From Arbacia lixula (lineage: Eukaryota > Echinodermata > Echinoidea > Arbacioida > Arbaciidae), in NCBI GenBank assembly GCA_963669155.1, contig OZ022596.1, positions 3,683,304-3,747,303 of the forward strand: 64,000 nucleotides of DNA, read 5' to 3'. A program made the position numbers and the translations under genes. A model generated the notes under the pieces. That model ran no database searches and was not told where the DNA came from. It saw nothing but the letters and a program-made list of their open reading frames with translations. The first letter of the stretch is position 1. Every line of letters begins with the position of its first letter. This document shows positions 12,711 through 23,976 of the stretch, piece after piece.

Positions 12711-13339
12711 GAGTTTTGGAATTGACAAGGGGAGGGGAACATAGTGGGGTAAATCATTAGGAATGCCTCATCGCCTGCAAGCAATAAGCTGTGCATGTAT
12801 CATTACTCTGCCGCTTCATCACTCTTGTAATTGATATGGCCGTCTCCAATCGCGAGCCCCCTCCAGTAGCCTTCCACGGCTATTATCAATCGTCTTGTGC
12901 GCTAATTATTCCGAAACGCACACAGCCTTGTGTCACATTTGCGTCTCATTGGAGAATTCGCAGCTGATCCTCAATGCGTGAATCATGGCGCATAAGCCTA
13001 CATGTGTACAGGAAGATGGTGTCTTAAACTTTCTCTCTTTTTCTCTTGCTCCCCTTTTCCCCCATCCTTTCCCTAATTCTCTTCCCGACAATGGATTACT
13101 CCTTTTCTGTTTGCCTGTTTTGTCATCCAGCTGTGCGTTCATTTCTCTCACTGTTACTGACTTAAATTAGTCTTCTCTTTTCTTTTCTGTTTTTAAAAAA
13201 ATAGATTTTTTCTTTCTCATGTCCCACCACCTTCTCTCTATACACTCTATTCATTTGATGTTTTTCTCTATTTACTCATGTTTCCAACCCTCCCTCCTCT
13301 TCCCCCCCCCCCCCCCCCCCCATCTCCTCCTGTTAGTAC

Positions 13340-13436
13340 ATGCAGCTATCTGTAAGGCATCCGCAAAATTGTTGCAGGTGTCACGCTTATTTTGCATTTT
13401 GCTAGTACTGTATGTGGCGTATATGAACAAGGTTTA
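13340..13436 (-). mobile_element. End fragment of element family F
   Basis: On the minus strand it reads CCTTGTTCATATACGCC, GCAAAATAAGCGTGACACC and CAATTTTGCGGATGCCTTAC, matching the left end of the copies at 18618 and 51687. Confidence 0.6.
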
Positions 13437-13790
13437 CGTGTCTTATAATACTCACGCTATGATGACTATGTAGATGAAATAAGCAACCGTGGCCTGGAAC
13501 AGAGGCAAAGGGAGATGTGTTGTCGTGGGCAGGCTGATTCCCTGAAGTTCATATAAAGTGAGGCCACACGTTTCTGGGCCATTCCCTATTAACATATTAA
13601 ATATAGCCGCTATGCACATGTAGGCGGAACAACATTGGTATTAAGTTAATTGTGTGATTCTTCAGGTAATGCACTGTACATTTGACACACATATTGTTTC
13701 CTACACAAGTACTTTTACATAAATATATACCTCCTACACTGCTGCAAATACTAGTACCCCCTCTCAAGTTAAAGTCAAATTGAAGTCAAA

Positions 13791-13935
13791 TTTATTTTGT
13801 CCAGTTCAGCATGAAACATGATGCTTTTTAGGCTAAAGCATCGTGTTTCATGCTGAACAGGACAAAATAAACCGCGGTTTAAAATTGCGGCTCCTTCCCT
13901 TTCTTCCCTTTCTCCATGCCAATTCCTTTGAGCTG
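13791..13935. mobile_element. Palindromic MITE T, truncated copy
   Basis: It begins inside the left arm (TTTATTTTGTCCAGTTCAGC) and runs to the right end CCTTTGAGCTG. The outer left arm is missing. Confidence 0.8.
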
Positions 13936-14079
13936 TATCTGGATAAAGTGGTAGCACCTGTACTGTGAATGAGATGAACTGATGAACACACCTTACTTTC
14001 ACTCTACCATACTCTTCTCAATGTATACATCATACACAGAGTATACCCCCTCCCCCAATATTACACAAACCTCCACTGT

Positions 14080-14410
14080 GATGCACGTACACTCCATCCC
14101 CATTTTGTGAAATTTAATTCAGATGTGATTTACAGCAGAGGGAACTAGCTGTTTCCCCGAACTATTCCGATAAAAGAGTTGCAACTGTCCCGTGAATTAG
14201 GCGGACACACCCTGCCCATCTCTGCGCGACTACTCGTACGTGCCCCAACGATCTACCCCCCACTCAGATGCACATGTATGCACCTTCCCCAATTTCGTCA
14301 AATTGAGCTATGATAGCTTGGGCAAATTGCTGTTTCCCCAAACTATCCCGATAAAGCAGTTGCAACTCTAGCGTGAATTAGCCGGACACACCCTGCCCCT
14401 CTGTGCGTGT
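14080..14410. repeat. Diverged 181-bp tandem duplication
   Basis: GTTTCCCCGAACTATTCCG at 14151 and GTTTCCCCAAACTATCCCG at 14332. Also GGACACACCCTGCCC in both. The units differ at many places, so this is old. Confidence 0.75.
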
Positions 14411-14839
14411 TTGTGCCCTAGTTCCCCCGCCAGGATTCTCCGAGCGTTCATATGCGGCGGATTAGAGCCCCGTGCCTGGCTCATCCTGACTAACTTCATC
14501 CAGTTGTTTGTCAGCCTTGCTTCCCCCACAGTCAAAGTGACACAATTTTTGGCTGTGGCAAAATTGATTTTTCCTGGCTTCGTGTTGGCTGGCAGTGTAC
14601 AAGGAGTGTGGTGGGGCAGGAAGCGAGAAGAGAGAATTTCTCGGAGAATGGGGAGAGAAAAAAAAATGAGGGGATTGCGGAAGGAGGATTTGATGGGGAA
14701 CAGTTGGGGGAGAAAATTACCAGGGGAAATTGCAAGGAAAAGGGGGGATATGAAACAGTGAATAAGTGTTGCATTTTTAGTTGCAAGCATGAAGTGCATG
14801 CGATCGAAGGAAAGAAGTTGATTTACGCATGAACCAGAG

Positions 14840-17800
14840 TACTCAAAGTGGGATGTCTTGTGGATGTATGTTTAGGTATTTCTTTTGATTTCAGTGGATT
14901 TGCATGGGTAAAGAGTGAAATAAGACGAAGCAACAGCTACACAATATCCCGTCCCTGCGATTGGACATTCAAGAGGTATAGAACAGCCACACACTTTCTG
15001 GGCAAGATCACTCATGACTCACCCTAAAAGGCTATTTAGCTTACAAGCGGTATCAAACAAGGCAGTAAGAGTGCCATATAAAATAATATAGCAACACAGA
15101 TCTGTGTTGTCTCCTTGTCCAGTTATTTGTAAAATATCATTACATCCTGTCATACTTCTTGTTTATGATCCATGTCAAAACCACACGATTGTTCTTGCAA
15201 TTTGATCCACGTTGGCGGAATGGCAAGGCCAGGCCAGGCGTGCTACAGTAAATATAAACTTGACTTGTTTTTCTCTGAGAGAGATTATGAATGGTAAGTT
15301 TGCATTATTAGTCATCCCACACTCATGGTCATCCTGCTTTAGAATTGCAACATTTTTGCCAAGAATTCTAGATTGAGCCAGAAAAAATGTACAGATATCC
15401 TCATGTATATGCATTCATGTCATTAAATGCCACACTGTATTTCTGTAACTTTCCATTGGTACATAGATCTACAAACAATGATATTGTGTCACATAATGAT
15501 TAAGCTGAGATAGATATTCAGTATAATTATAATATATTTTAAGTATAATTTAAGCTCATGCACTGCTGGCTTGTGAAGATTAGTCCATCTTTGTGCAAAT
15601 CTTTTAAAATGTTCATTGAATTGAATGATACAATTGCCAATTTGTCCACAAAGACTGAGTTCTATTAAGACCAACTGTCTGTAAAAACACATGCTTGCAT
15701 TCCTTCAGAGTAGTTTCCAATATATGTGTAATTGATGTATTAACATCTATCCATGTAGACAGCTTTTTCTTGTATTATGTTAAAATCAATTACATATCCT
15801 TACTTTCTGATAAATGAAAATGAAAATTAATGACTTTTCCTCAAGTGTATGATTTGCTGGCCTCTAAACAAAAATAGATACATAATTCAGCTAATGCTGC
15901 TAATTGCCCAATACAAGTGCTCATTCCAATATGATCTGCTTTGTACAATTGTAATTTCATACCGTCCACACACTAAGTGTATGTTCGCAGTAGATCTTTT
16001 AGATCAATGATTGCCATATGCATACATGCATATAGGGCAAAACAATATGAGTGGTTTCACAAAGTATAACGAGATTAACAAGAATAGAAGGACTATCTTT
16101 CTGCAAGAACAGTGGAAAATATTTACAATATTCACATCATTTCAAGGTTGTAAAGTGACTAATAAGAATTTAGTAATTGTACAGGATTTTAGAATGTGGG
16201 CCGTCATGCATGCCTTCCAAAGAGAAATTGTAAGGTAAAGAATTATTTCCAGTCAAACACAATTTTTGTTTATTCAGGTGTGATGTTACAGCATGTGTGT
16301 CATGGCAACCATGAAAAACACATATAATTTGATAATACCAGCGACATGGTTGAGGGAAGAAAGTTTTTTTTAACGTTTTTTCTTGACTCAAGGATGTTTC
16401 TTTATTTCAGGTCGGATCAAACTTGGCACAGATGTGCGGGGGCTTGTTAGGAAAAGGGATAAACTTACCTAAATATTTCAGTTGAAGATTGTCAGTGTTT
16501 TGTGGATTACAGGTTACATCCATGTTTAAGAATATATATTGTTATGTCTCTATGGAATTGTCTTTATGATCTTATCTTGCTTGATATGTTCTTCTTGTGT
16601 TCAATCTAATGGAAAAGGCATAGTCCAGCTAGTTCACATCTTATTGACATTGTTGTCTCATCTGAACAAAGTTCAGCAGAGACCTAGTAATCACTTTTCC
16701 TGTTAGTCTGTTAGACTGTTACAAAAATGTTGAAGTTTTGGTTTAACTTGCTCTCATTTCTTTATTTCTGCTCGTATATTGATCGGGAACCAACTTTTTT
16801 TTATGTTGATAGAAATAAATGAAGTTCAATAATTGCTAAGAATCACCCACACTCCCTAAACAATAGAATACAGTGCATTTCTGCAATGTAACAATTGAAA
16901 AATGCTTCATATTCCAATGTGCTTGTTCATATTATTGATGATATTTGAATGCATTTCCCTAGCAAGTGTGAAATAATCCTCTCCGTACCAAGCCAGGAAA
17001 AGCCCTCTGATTTATTACAGTTGGGCCTGACATCAACATCACAGCTGATTGCAATCTATTGCAATCAGACTGCAGTCAATGTATGGAGCTGATTGCATTT
17101 GATTGCAATCACTGTCCATTTGATCTCAGGCTCTGCTGTATACATTTCATGCACCCATTGAACTGGGAGGGTTAAATGAAGAGACATAAACATGCGTTCT
17201 TATACTAAATACGGTGATGGCAACACAACATTTGATTAAACTTGAGTATCCAATTGTAATAATGATGATCTTATTGATGGTCTTCAAATATTAAATTTGA
17301 ATTTCATTATTATATGGAGAACTACACCATAAGAGAATGCAGCCATCCTTTGTGTAATGGAAGCTATACTCGTTCATGAAATTCACAAATCATATGCATG
17401 TGATTGAAGTAAGAAATTACATCAGAAGAAACTTGGTAGTCTGTTCTGAAGTATCACCAAGTACTTTTTAGCAATTAACATCTTCAAGGGGTTGTATGAA
17501 GTCCAATCTTACAACCAAGTGGACTTGTCACAATTCACTTCCTGTTTATTGACTTTCCGTTGACTTTTCCAGGCCTTTATTTCTCCGTGGTAACAGGAAA
17601 AACAGATTTCCTTCCACTTTACAGAGCCAGCTTCCTCAACTTCTCAAACCAGTTTTCAATGGGTGGATATTTTGCATGGTAGACCTATGCACAAACAACA
17701 ATAGAACTACTGTATATTGTGTTAATAATGGTTGAGTTTGTAGGTTTGTTGATCTATTATATGAAATTGTTTATAGGCAAGTGGCAGAGAAATACTGTGA

Positions 17801-17960
17801 TACAGGACTAGAACGCAATCCCAATGACAGTCGTCTGCATTAAAGAAATATGAGAGAAGAAGAACTGTGAAAGTCTTACATATCGGACCAATGAGGAAGT
17901 GTTGATCTTGAAATCTTCAAATAATAAGTAAGTGAGAAAGATAGAAATAGAGGAAGGAGT
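14840..17960. other. Long unique stretch, no gene seen
   Basis: AT-rich, without inverted-repeat elements that I could find, unusually clean compared with the rest of the window. Short frames only. A small cluster of GATTGCAATC palindromes lies at 17045-17115. Confidence 0.5.
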
Positions 17961-17964
17961 AGGG

Positions 17965-17967
17965 AAG

Positions 17968-18019
<52 letters not shown>

Positions 18020-18024
18020 CAATC

Positions 18025-18061
<37 letters not shown>

Positions 18062-18080
18062 AACAGACAAACAAACAGAT
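17965..18080. repeat. GA then CAGA microsatellite
   Basis: GA dinucleotides at 17970-18016, then CAGA and CAAA tetranucleotides to 18080. Confidence 0.93.
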
Positions 18081-18617
18081 GATAGCTCTACCCATTTGAG
18101 ATCTAGATTTGAAAATATCTAAAAGGAATGGCCAAGACAACAGCACAAAATAACACTATTCTGTTGCATTTTTTTGGCCTATGTTTGATGTTTTTTCTCA
18201 ATGAGATTGAACGCTTTGCTCACTGTGGCGGCTGCGTCCTGCTCTGTCCTTCTACAATAGGACCGGTTGTCTTGACAGTATGCTCATGTGGCGTTCCACT
18301 TTGGTGCTGCAGAGAAAAAGAAGTAAAGGATTGTGAAATACACAAGAAAAATAATCAAGGAGCTTGATAAAGGAGAAAACCAGAAAGTAATTTGAATTGA
18401 ATAAAAGCAGGACAAATCAGATCAAAAGCTTGTCAAAAATTTGAAAAAAATGAGACATATCATATTATAAAGGATGTTTTGATCATGATTACGAGCAGTG
18501 AATTTTGAGTCATTGTCCTTCATAGGTTACTTCATTGGTCTGCAATAATTTATACTGTGCATCAATGTCATTGTTGTTGTGTATCATACAGCAACATTGC
18601 TATACCCAGAAGAATAT

Positions 18618-19077
18618 AACCCTGTTCATATACACCGCCTATCCGCAAAATAAGCGCGACATTTGCAGCAATTTTGCTGATGCATTACCGATAGCTGCGT
18701 ATATGAAAGGGAATCGCTCAAAAAAATGACGTATTTGCTTCCTCTTTTTTGTGTGCTTATTTTGCGGCTATTCCGCGAATCGAGACCTAGTAATGATACC
18801 GCAATATTGCGGTAAGCGAATCTTATAAACTGCGTCCCCAAAATAGCCATAAATGTTGTGCCTTGTGCATGGGCTCTGGCATGTGGGTTGCTAATCCTAC
18901 CGCTCGTATGGCAGAGCGGAACATGTCACCATGGGTTTGGAGAGAGTCCAGCTGTTGAACACGCCGCCATATTACGGCTTTTTGGGTGCATTATGAACGG
19001 TGCTTTTGCGGCTCGCTTGGAACTTGCTTACCGACGTGCATCGGTAATAGTAGCGGTACAAGGTATATGAATGGGGC
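18618..19077. mobile_element. Element family F, full copy 1
   Basis: Ends AACCCTGTTCATATAC and, inverted, GCCCCATTCATATACC form short terminal repeats. Inside are CCGCAAAATAAGCGCGAC, CCGCAATATTGCGGT and CTCGTATGGCAGAGCGG. It aligns end to end with 51687-52144. Confidence 0.78.
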
Positions 19078-19119
19078 ATATGTGTCCACAGTCACAGAGC
19101 AAGATAACAGGGCTGGGGA

Positions 19120-20013
19120 TTAAAGGGAAGACTGGGCAGATTGGGAAGATAAAAAGCCTTGAAAAGGGTGATAGTGAGTAATCTTCATGATCTTCCCAAT
19201 GGTCTTAAATTCATGTATTGTCCATTGAAGAAACTTGCTGAAAGTTATTTGCCCTCATATGATCCGCATATGGAGTAAAATCACAAATCCTTAAGGTATT
19301 TGGCCCGAACATTTTGAGGATTTGTGATTTAAAGACAGCCAGTCCCTTTTTCAGATCACCACAAAACCATCGAAACATTGGCAAAACATATAGAGAAGTG
19401 TTAGCAAGCTCTATATTCACATTTTGAAACTGATACGTAGAGTAAAATTCAAATAATGCACGTAAACAACGTCTGATTAATAGTCTTTACCTCAGGCTCT
19501 TAGCAGTTTATGTTGAAATATCTGCTTTATTGATTAATCTGTTTATTAAATTATAAAACGCATTATGAAAAAAACAATGTTCTGAAGGAATCATCTCCAA
19601 AGTTTGGTAGTTACTCACGAAATTAGGATTTCACACACGCGTAATAACCACATAGATACTGTAACAAAGACTAATACTTTTTTCGTAGTACGAAAAAAGT
19701 CGGTTTGAAATTTAACGGCTGAATTTTTTTACATATACAGAAAGCTTCAACATGCTATATTCTTAGAAATGGACTTGAATCACACTTTCTTCAATTTACG
19801 ATCGTGATAGACGATTTCAAATTTTAAGCTTGCAAAAGGGATGGACAATCTTTAATCACTAATTACTCCAAATGTGGATCATTTGAGTGCAAATAACTTT
19901 CAGCAAGTTTCTAAAATGGACAATACATGAAGATAAGACCATTGGCAAGAAGATTGCTCACAATCACCTTTTTGAAGGCTTTTTGTCTTCCCAGTACAGT
20001 ATATTCCCTTTAA
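19120..20013. mobile_element. TTAA MITE family A, copy interrupted by element B
   Basis: It starts TTAAAGGGAAGACTGGG and ends CCAGTACAGTATATTCCCTT followed by TTAA. The arms carry GCTGAAAGTTATTTGCCCTC and its complement. Element B (19329-19855) sits in the middle at a TTAA; without it the site would read TGATTTAATCACT, as it does in the copy at 26276. Confidence 0.85.
19329..19855. mobile_element. TTAA MITE family B, copy 1 (nested in A)
   Basis: TTAAAGACAGCCAGTCCC on the left and GGGATGGACAATCTTTAA on the right. Homologous over its full 520 bp to 21863-22389 and 44272-44806. Contains CCTCAGGCTCTTAGCAGTTT and GTAGTACGAAAAAAGTCGG. Confidence 0.85.
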
Positions 20014-20819
20014 TGTTCAAACCAATTCAATTCAGGGTTACATTGCCCTTTAATAATGAACAGGGCTGTGTCTTCTAATGAGCTGAATTTGATCTGAATC
20101 AATTGCAAGTCCATTTCCCTATCCCCTATGTACAATGAGTTAAGATTGATATCAATCATACCATATGGATGTGTGGCGTGGAAATCTAGTTTATTTGGTT
20201 TCAGTTTGTGTTTGGGTGTTACTTGTTTTTGAGGCGGAAAGAACCAGCTTCCTTCCACCCTCTGAAACCAACTTCCTTTGAACACATGTACATGTACAGT
20301 ACATCTGAGTGCAAGACCAACACTGGTTCAGACTTATGTAGCTTCATTTCAAAGCTTTTGGACATTTTTAATTGCAGCTGAAGATCTTCATGGACACGAA
20401 CGGTACGAGATAGATCAAAAATGGAAAAATGAGGAGGAGGCCTTCTTCAGCAGTGGAGAGAAATAGGCTAGATAGATAGATAGATATAATTGAACCTGGA
20501 AAAATAGAGTAAAGTATTCACAAGACTAGTTACTTTTTAATTCTCCTATTTTCTTACCCCATGCTCTTGCTAGAGACGGAAATAAGAATGACCAGTGTAC
20601 TGTAGCAAGACATGTTTATAGAATAATGTGGTTTGAATCTAAATTGCACGAAATAAGTCAATGAATTGCTTTTTTTCTGTTTTTGACAAGGGAATGATTT
20701 TTTTCGTACAGGTATGTGCGTAAAAACATATTTCTAATAATGTGTCAAATGCACAAGTAAAAGGATGCATATCTTTGTGAGAAAATGCAAATGAAAAAAT
20801 GCACTTTCGAAAAAAAGAA

Positions 20820-20985
20820 ATTGTACACAACACATGGGAGAGCAATCACCAAGTCAAAACTTTAAAATTAAATATTTTTCTTTTCCTTTGACCAGTTTTC
20901 GTCAAACCTTCACTCATATGCTTCTTTCATTTGTCTCGCTTCATTGGAACAAAAATAATTTCAGGGTGAACTTCCCCTTTTATGG
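20820..20985. mobile_element. Fragment of the 544-type TTAA MITE
   Basis: The right-hand part matches the 544-1029 family: the GGGAGAGCAATCACC region, a CCTTTGACCAGTTTTCGTC stretch, and an end TTCAGGGTGAACTTCCCCTTT. The left end is not clear. Confidence 0.55.
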
Positions 20986-21862
20986 GGTTTATGAGGAAAA
21001 TAGACAGAGACTGTGAGATTGAGACAGGAAAAGACAGGAAGGGAGAGAGAAAGATTTAAATGGTGCATGTAAATAGAAAGACAAACAGACAAAAAGACAG
21101 ATGTAAATAAAGAGAGAGAGAGAGAGAGGAAAAATAAGAGATTCATTAGAAGAGATTGAGAGAGAAAAAACACAAGAAAAACAGAAAGGTAGAGACCAAA
21201 TTTAATGACAAGAAAAGAGAAAAGAGATAACTAGGTAAGGGGTCAAAGAAAAACAAAATGGTCGGAGAGAAAAACAAAATGAAAATGGGCATAGAGTAAG
21301 AGAAAAGTAGATCAAATACATGATATCAACGGGCCTTACAGCAGTTTGCCCTAACCTACATCTACATAAACAGCGGCCACCCCAGCAACACACGCACACA
21401 TCAACCTCCTCCCATTGGCTGTGTACTGTGTGCCATGGACGTGGATGGCAGAGGCCTGCTTTTCATTTTCCAAGTTCATCAACAAGGGTCAGCGTTTGTA
21501 GGCCAACGTGACTGTGGAGGCATGACCGTCACCAGCTGGGGATACATAGCGCAGCTCCGTGCATGCGCAGCCTAAAGTCAATTGTGTGCTACACCAATGC
21601 AGAGCACAATTGCATTTCACCGCTAGGAGATCGTGTAGTTTGACACTATTCAGCCCTGCTCCTGCAAAAGGGAGCAAGTGACGAAACACTTTAATTTAAA
21701 GCATTTATATTTGTAGAGTGTAGTTCCTATGCTTCACTTGCATGCAAAATGTGAACGAGCGAACTTTCCATCATGCCTGTGGAGGAGCAATGTGAAATGA
21801 TGATGTGGCTATGATGCCAAAATAAAGAATAAATTGGTTTGCTCATTTACAAGAAGTGATAC

Positions 21863-22389
21863 TTGAAGACAGCTAGTCCCTTTTTCAAATCACCACAAAA
21901 CCATCAAAACATTGGCAAAACATATAGAGAAGTGTTAGCAAGCTCTGTATTCACAAATTGAAACTGATACGTAGTGTAAAATTCAAATAATGCATGTAAA
22001 CAACGTCTGATTAATAGTCTTTACCTCAGGCTCTTAGCAGTTTTTGTTGAAATATCTGCTTTATTGATTAATCTGTTTATTTAATTAAAAAACGCATTAT
22101 GAAAAAAATGGTTCTACGGAAGGAATCATCTCCAAAGTTTGGTAGTTACTCATAAAATTAGGATTTCACACATGCATAATAACCACATAGATACTGTAAC
22201 AAAGACTAATACTTTTTCGTAGTACGAAAAAAGTCGGTTTGAAATTTAACGGCTGAATTTTTTTACATATACAGAAAGCTTCAACATGCTATATTCTTAG
22301 AAATGGTCTTGAATCACACTTTCTTCAATTTACGATCGTGATAGACGATTTTAAATTTTAAGCTTGCAAAAGGGACGGACAATCTTTAA
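21863..22389. mobile_element. TTAA MITE family B, copy 2
   Basis: Collinear with 19329-19855. Flanked by TTGA on the left and TTAA on the right, so one flank has changed since insertion. Confidence 0.83.
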
Positions 22390-22859
22390 TGCACTTGCCT
22401 CCTTTTACTATTAAAGGTAGGGGCAGTGGTACATACAGATATAGCATTGGAGTCTCAAGGTTTAGTGTGTCCAGGAATACTGGTATTGGTGCATGCATGC
22501 ATGTATGTAGATGCATGCACAATTGCACAGGCTCACTCATGTGCTGTACTGTGCGGTGGTAGTATGAGCTGCCTGTATGGTGCAGACTGCATGGTGTGTG
22601 CAGTACAGTACATTACAACATACATGTATGTCTGCATGACTGGGACTGTGCATAGCAGTGCAGCAGGGCTGTGTGTGTTTGGAGAAGTGCGCACCGCAGA
22701 ATGTGCAGCGACTTGTGGTGGGAGAGTTACATGTATATTAGAGACGCATTGTACCGGCCTGGCTGGCTGCACTGTGCCGATATATGTTTATGTGGAACTG
22801 TAGTTGTGTACGCCACGGTGGATCTTATTGGAATATAAGCGAGGCTTTCACTTTGAGAT

Positions 22860-22913
22860 TCACTGTAGAGCTTGCTCTCTCCCTTCCTCCTCTCTCCTTC
22901 TCTCTCTCTTTCT

Positions 22914-22958
<45 letters not shown>

Positions 22959-23285
22959 CTTTCTCACTTTCTTTTTTTCTCTGTCTCCATCTCCATCTCT
23001 CTCTCTGTCTCTCTGCCTCTCTGTCTCTCTGTCTCTCTGTCTCTCTGTCTCTCTGTCTCTCTGTCTCTTTCTCTCTCTGTCTCTCTCTGTCTCTCTCTGT
23101 CTCTCTCTGTCTCTCTCTGTCTCTCTATCTCTCTATCTGTCTCTCTGTCTCTCTGTCTCTCTGTCTCTTCCACTTTCTCTTTCATTCACCCTTTTTGTCT
23201 TTCTTTTGGTGTCTCTTTCTGTCTCTCTTTCTTCCTGTCTCTTTCTCTGTCTTTCATTCACTCTTTCTGTCTCTCTTACTCTCCC
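22860..23285. repeat. Poly-C and CT/CTGT-rich tract before the NCOA coding start
   Basis: A run of about 40 C at 22918-22957 is followed by some 200 bp of TCTCTG repeats and degenerate CT to 23285. The long Ser/Leu open frames are artefacts. Confidence 0.92.
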
Positions 23286-23318
23286 ATTTTCTCCCAGCCA
23301 AGAGTGCAAAATCAATAA

Positions 23319-23410
23319 CAATAAGAATCAGACTCTGTTAATTAATGCATGGGGCAGTGCATTTATGCGTGGTGCACTGCTCAAACACTTTCTAGACCTG
23401 ATACATTTGT
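23319..23410. mobile_element. Remnant of MITE D
   Basis: CAATAAGAATCAGACTCTG, GCGTGGTGCACTGCTC and CACTTTCTAGACCTGA match the right half of 33329-33581 (CAATAAGAATAATAAGACTG, CACTTTCTGGACCTGA). No ends are left. Confidence 0.6.
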
Positions 23411-23585
23411 TCATTTTGAACACAGAGGGCTGCAACCACTCTGAGATATGTACAGCCCTAAATATATGAAACTTACTTAGGTTGTTATCAAAAAAGCTAA
23501 TTTGAATGGATGATCGATTATATACAAGATTATGTAAAAGTGAATTAAATGTTTCTCTCTTTCTTTGTGTTTCATGTTTGTACAG

Positions 23586-23735
23586 ATTTGTGCCATTTTA
23601 CTGGTTACACAGCGATCAGCGGACTTGATTTCTCCACAGCAGCCTGTGAGGGGGTGGTTTTCTCGTCTCTCCCTTAGACGCAAGTGAAGGCATCGGCCAT
23701 CCTGCAACCCACACAGACACAGACAACCAGTCAAG
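23586..23735 (+). other. Likely 5' UTR part of the first NCOA coding exon
   Basis: A pyrimidine-rich stretch ending in TTTGTACAG lies just before 23586 and could be a splice acceptor. The exon would then carry about 150 nt of 5' UTR before the ATG at 23736, with an earlier non-coding exon upstream. This is a guess from the splice-like signal only. Confidence 0.35.
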
Positions 23736-23801
23736 ATGAACAACCCATCAGTCAAACGCAAGCTCACAGAGAAGGGCAATAGGTGAGTGCTGAGCAGGGA
23801 G

Positions 23802-23853
<52 letters not shown>

Positions 23854-23941
23854 GTGAGAGAGAAGAGAGAGAGAGAGAGAGAGATAGAAGAGAGAGAGAG
23901 AGAGAGAGAGGGAGAGGGGAGATAGGGAGATAGAAAGAGAG

Positions 23942-23976
<35 letters not shown>

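Noticed and set aside
14440-14500. Possible tRNA-derived SINE promoter (GGGCTCTAATCC on minus)
   Set aside because: Poor B-box match, no A-box at the right distance and no second copy seen.
14411-14799. 116- and 143-codon frames on opposite strands
   Set aside because: Composition follows a purine-rich stretch; no domain, and both strands are open in the same place.
22426-22803. 125-codon Cys-rich frame
   Set aside because: TG/CA-rich sequence with no signal peptide or known Cys pattern; a long minus-strand frame overlaps it.
22784-23469. Overlapping Ser/Leu/Pro-rich frames up to 221 codons, all three plus frames
   Set aside because: They are read-through of a C run and CT repeats; no domain.
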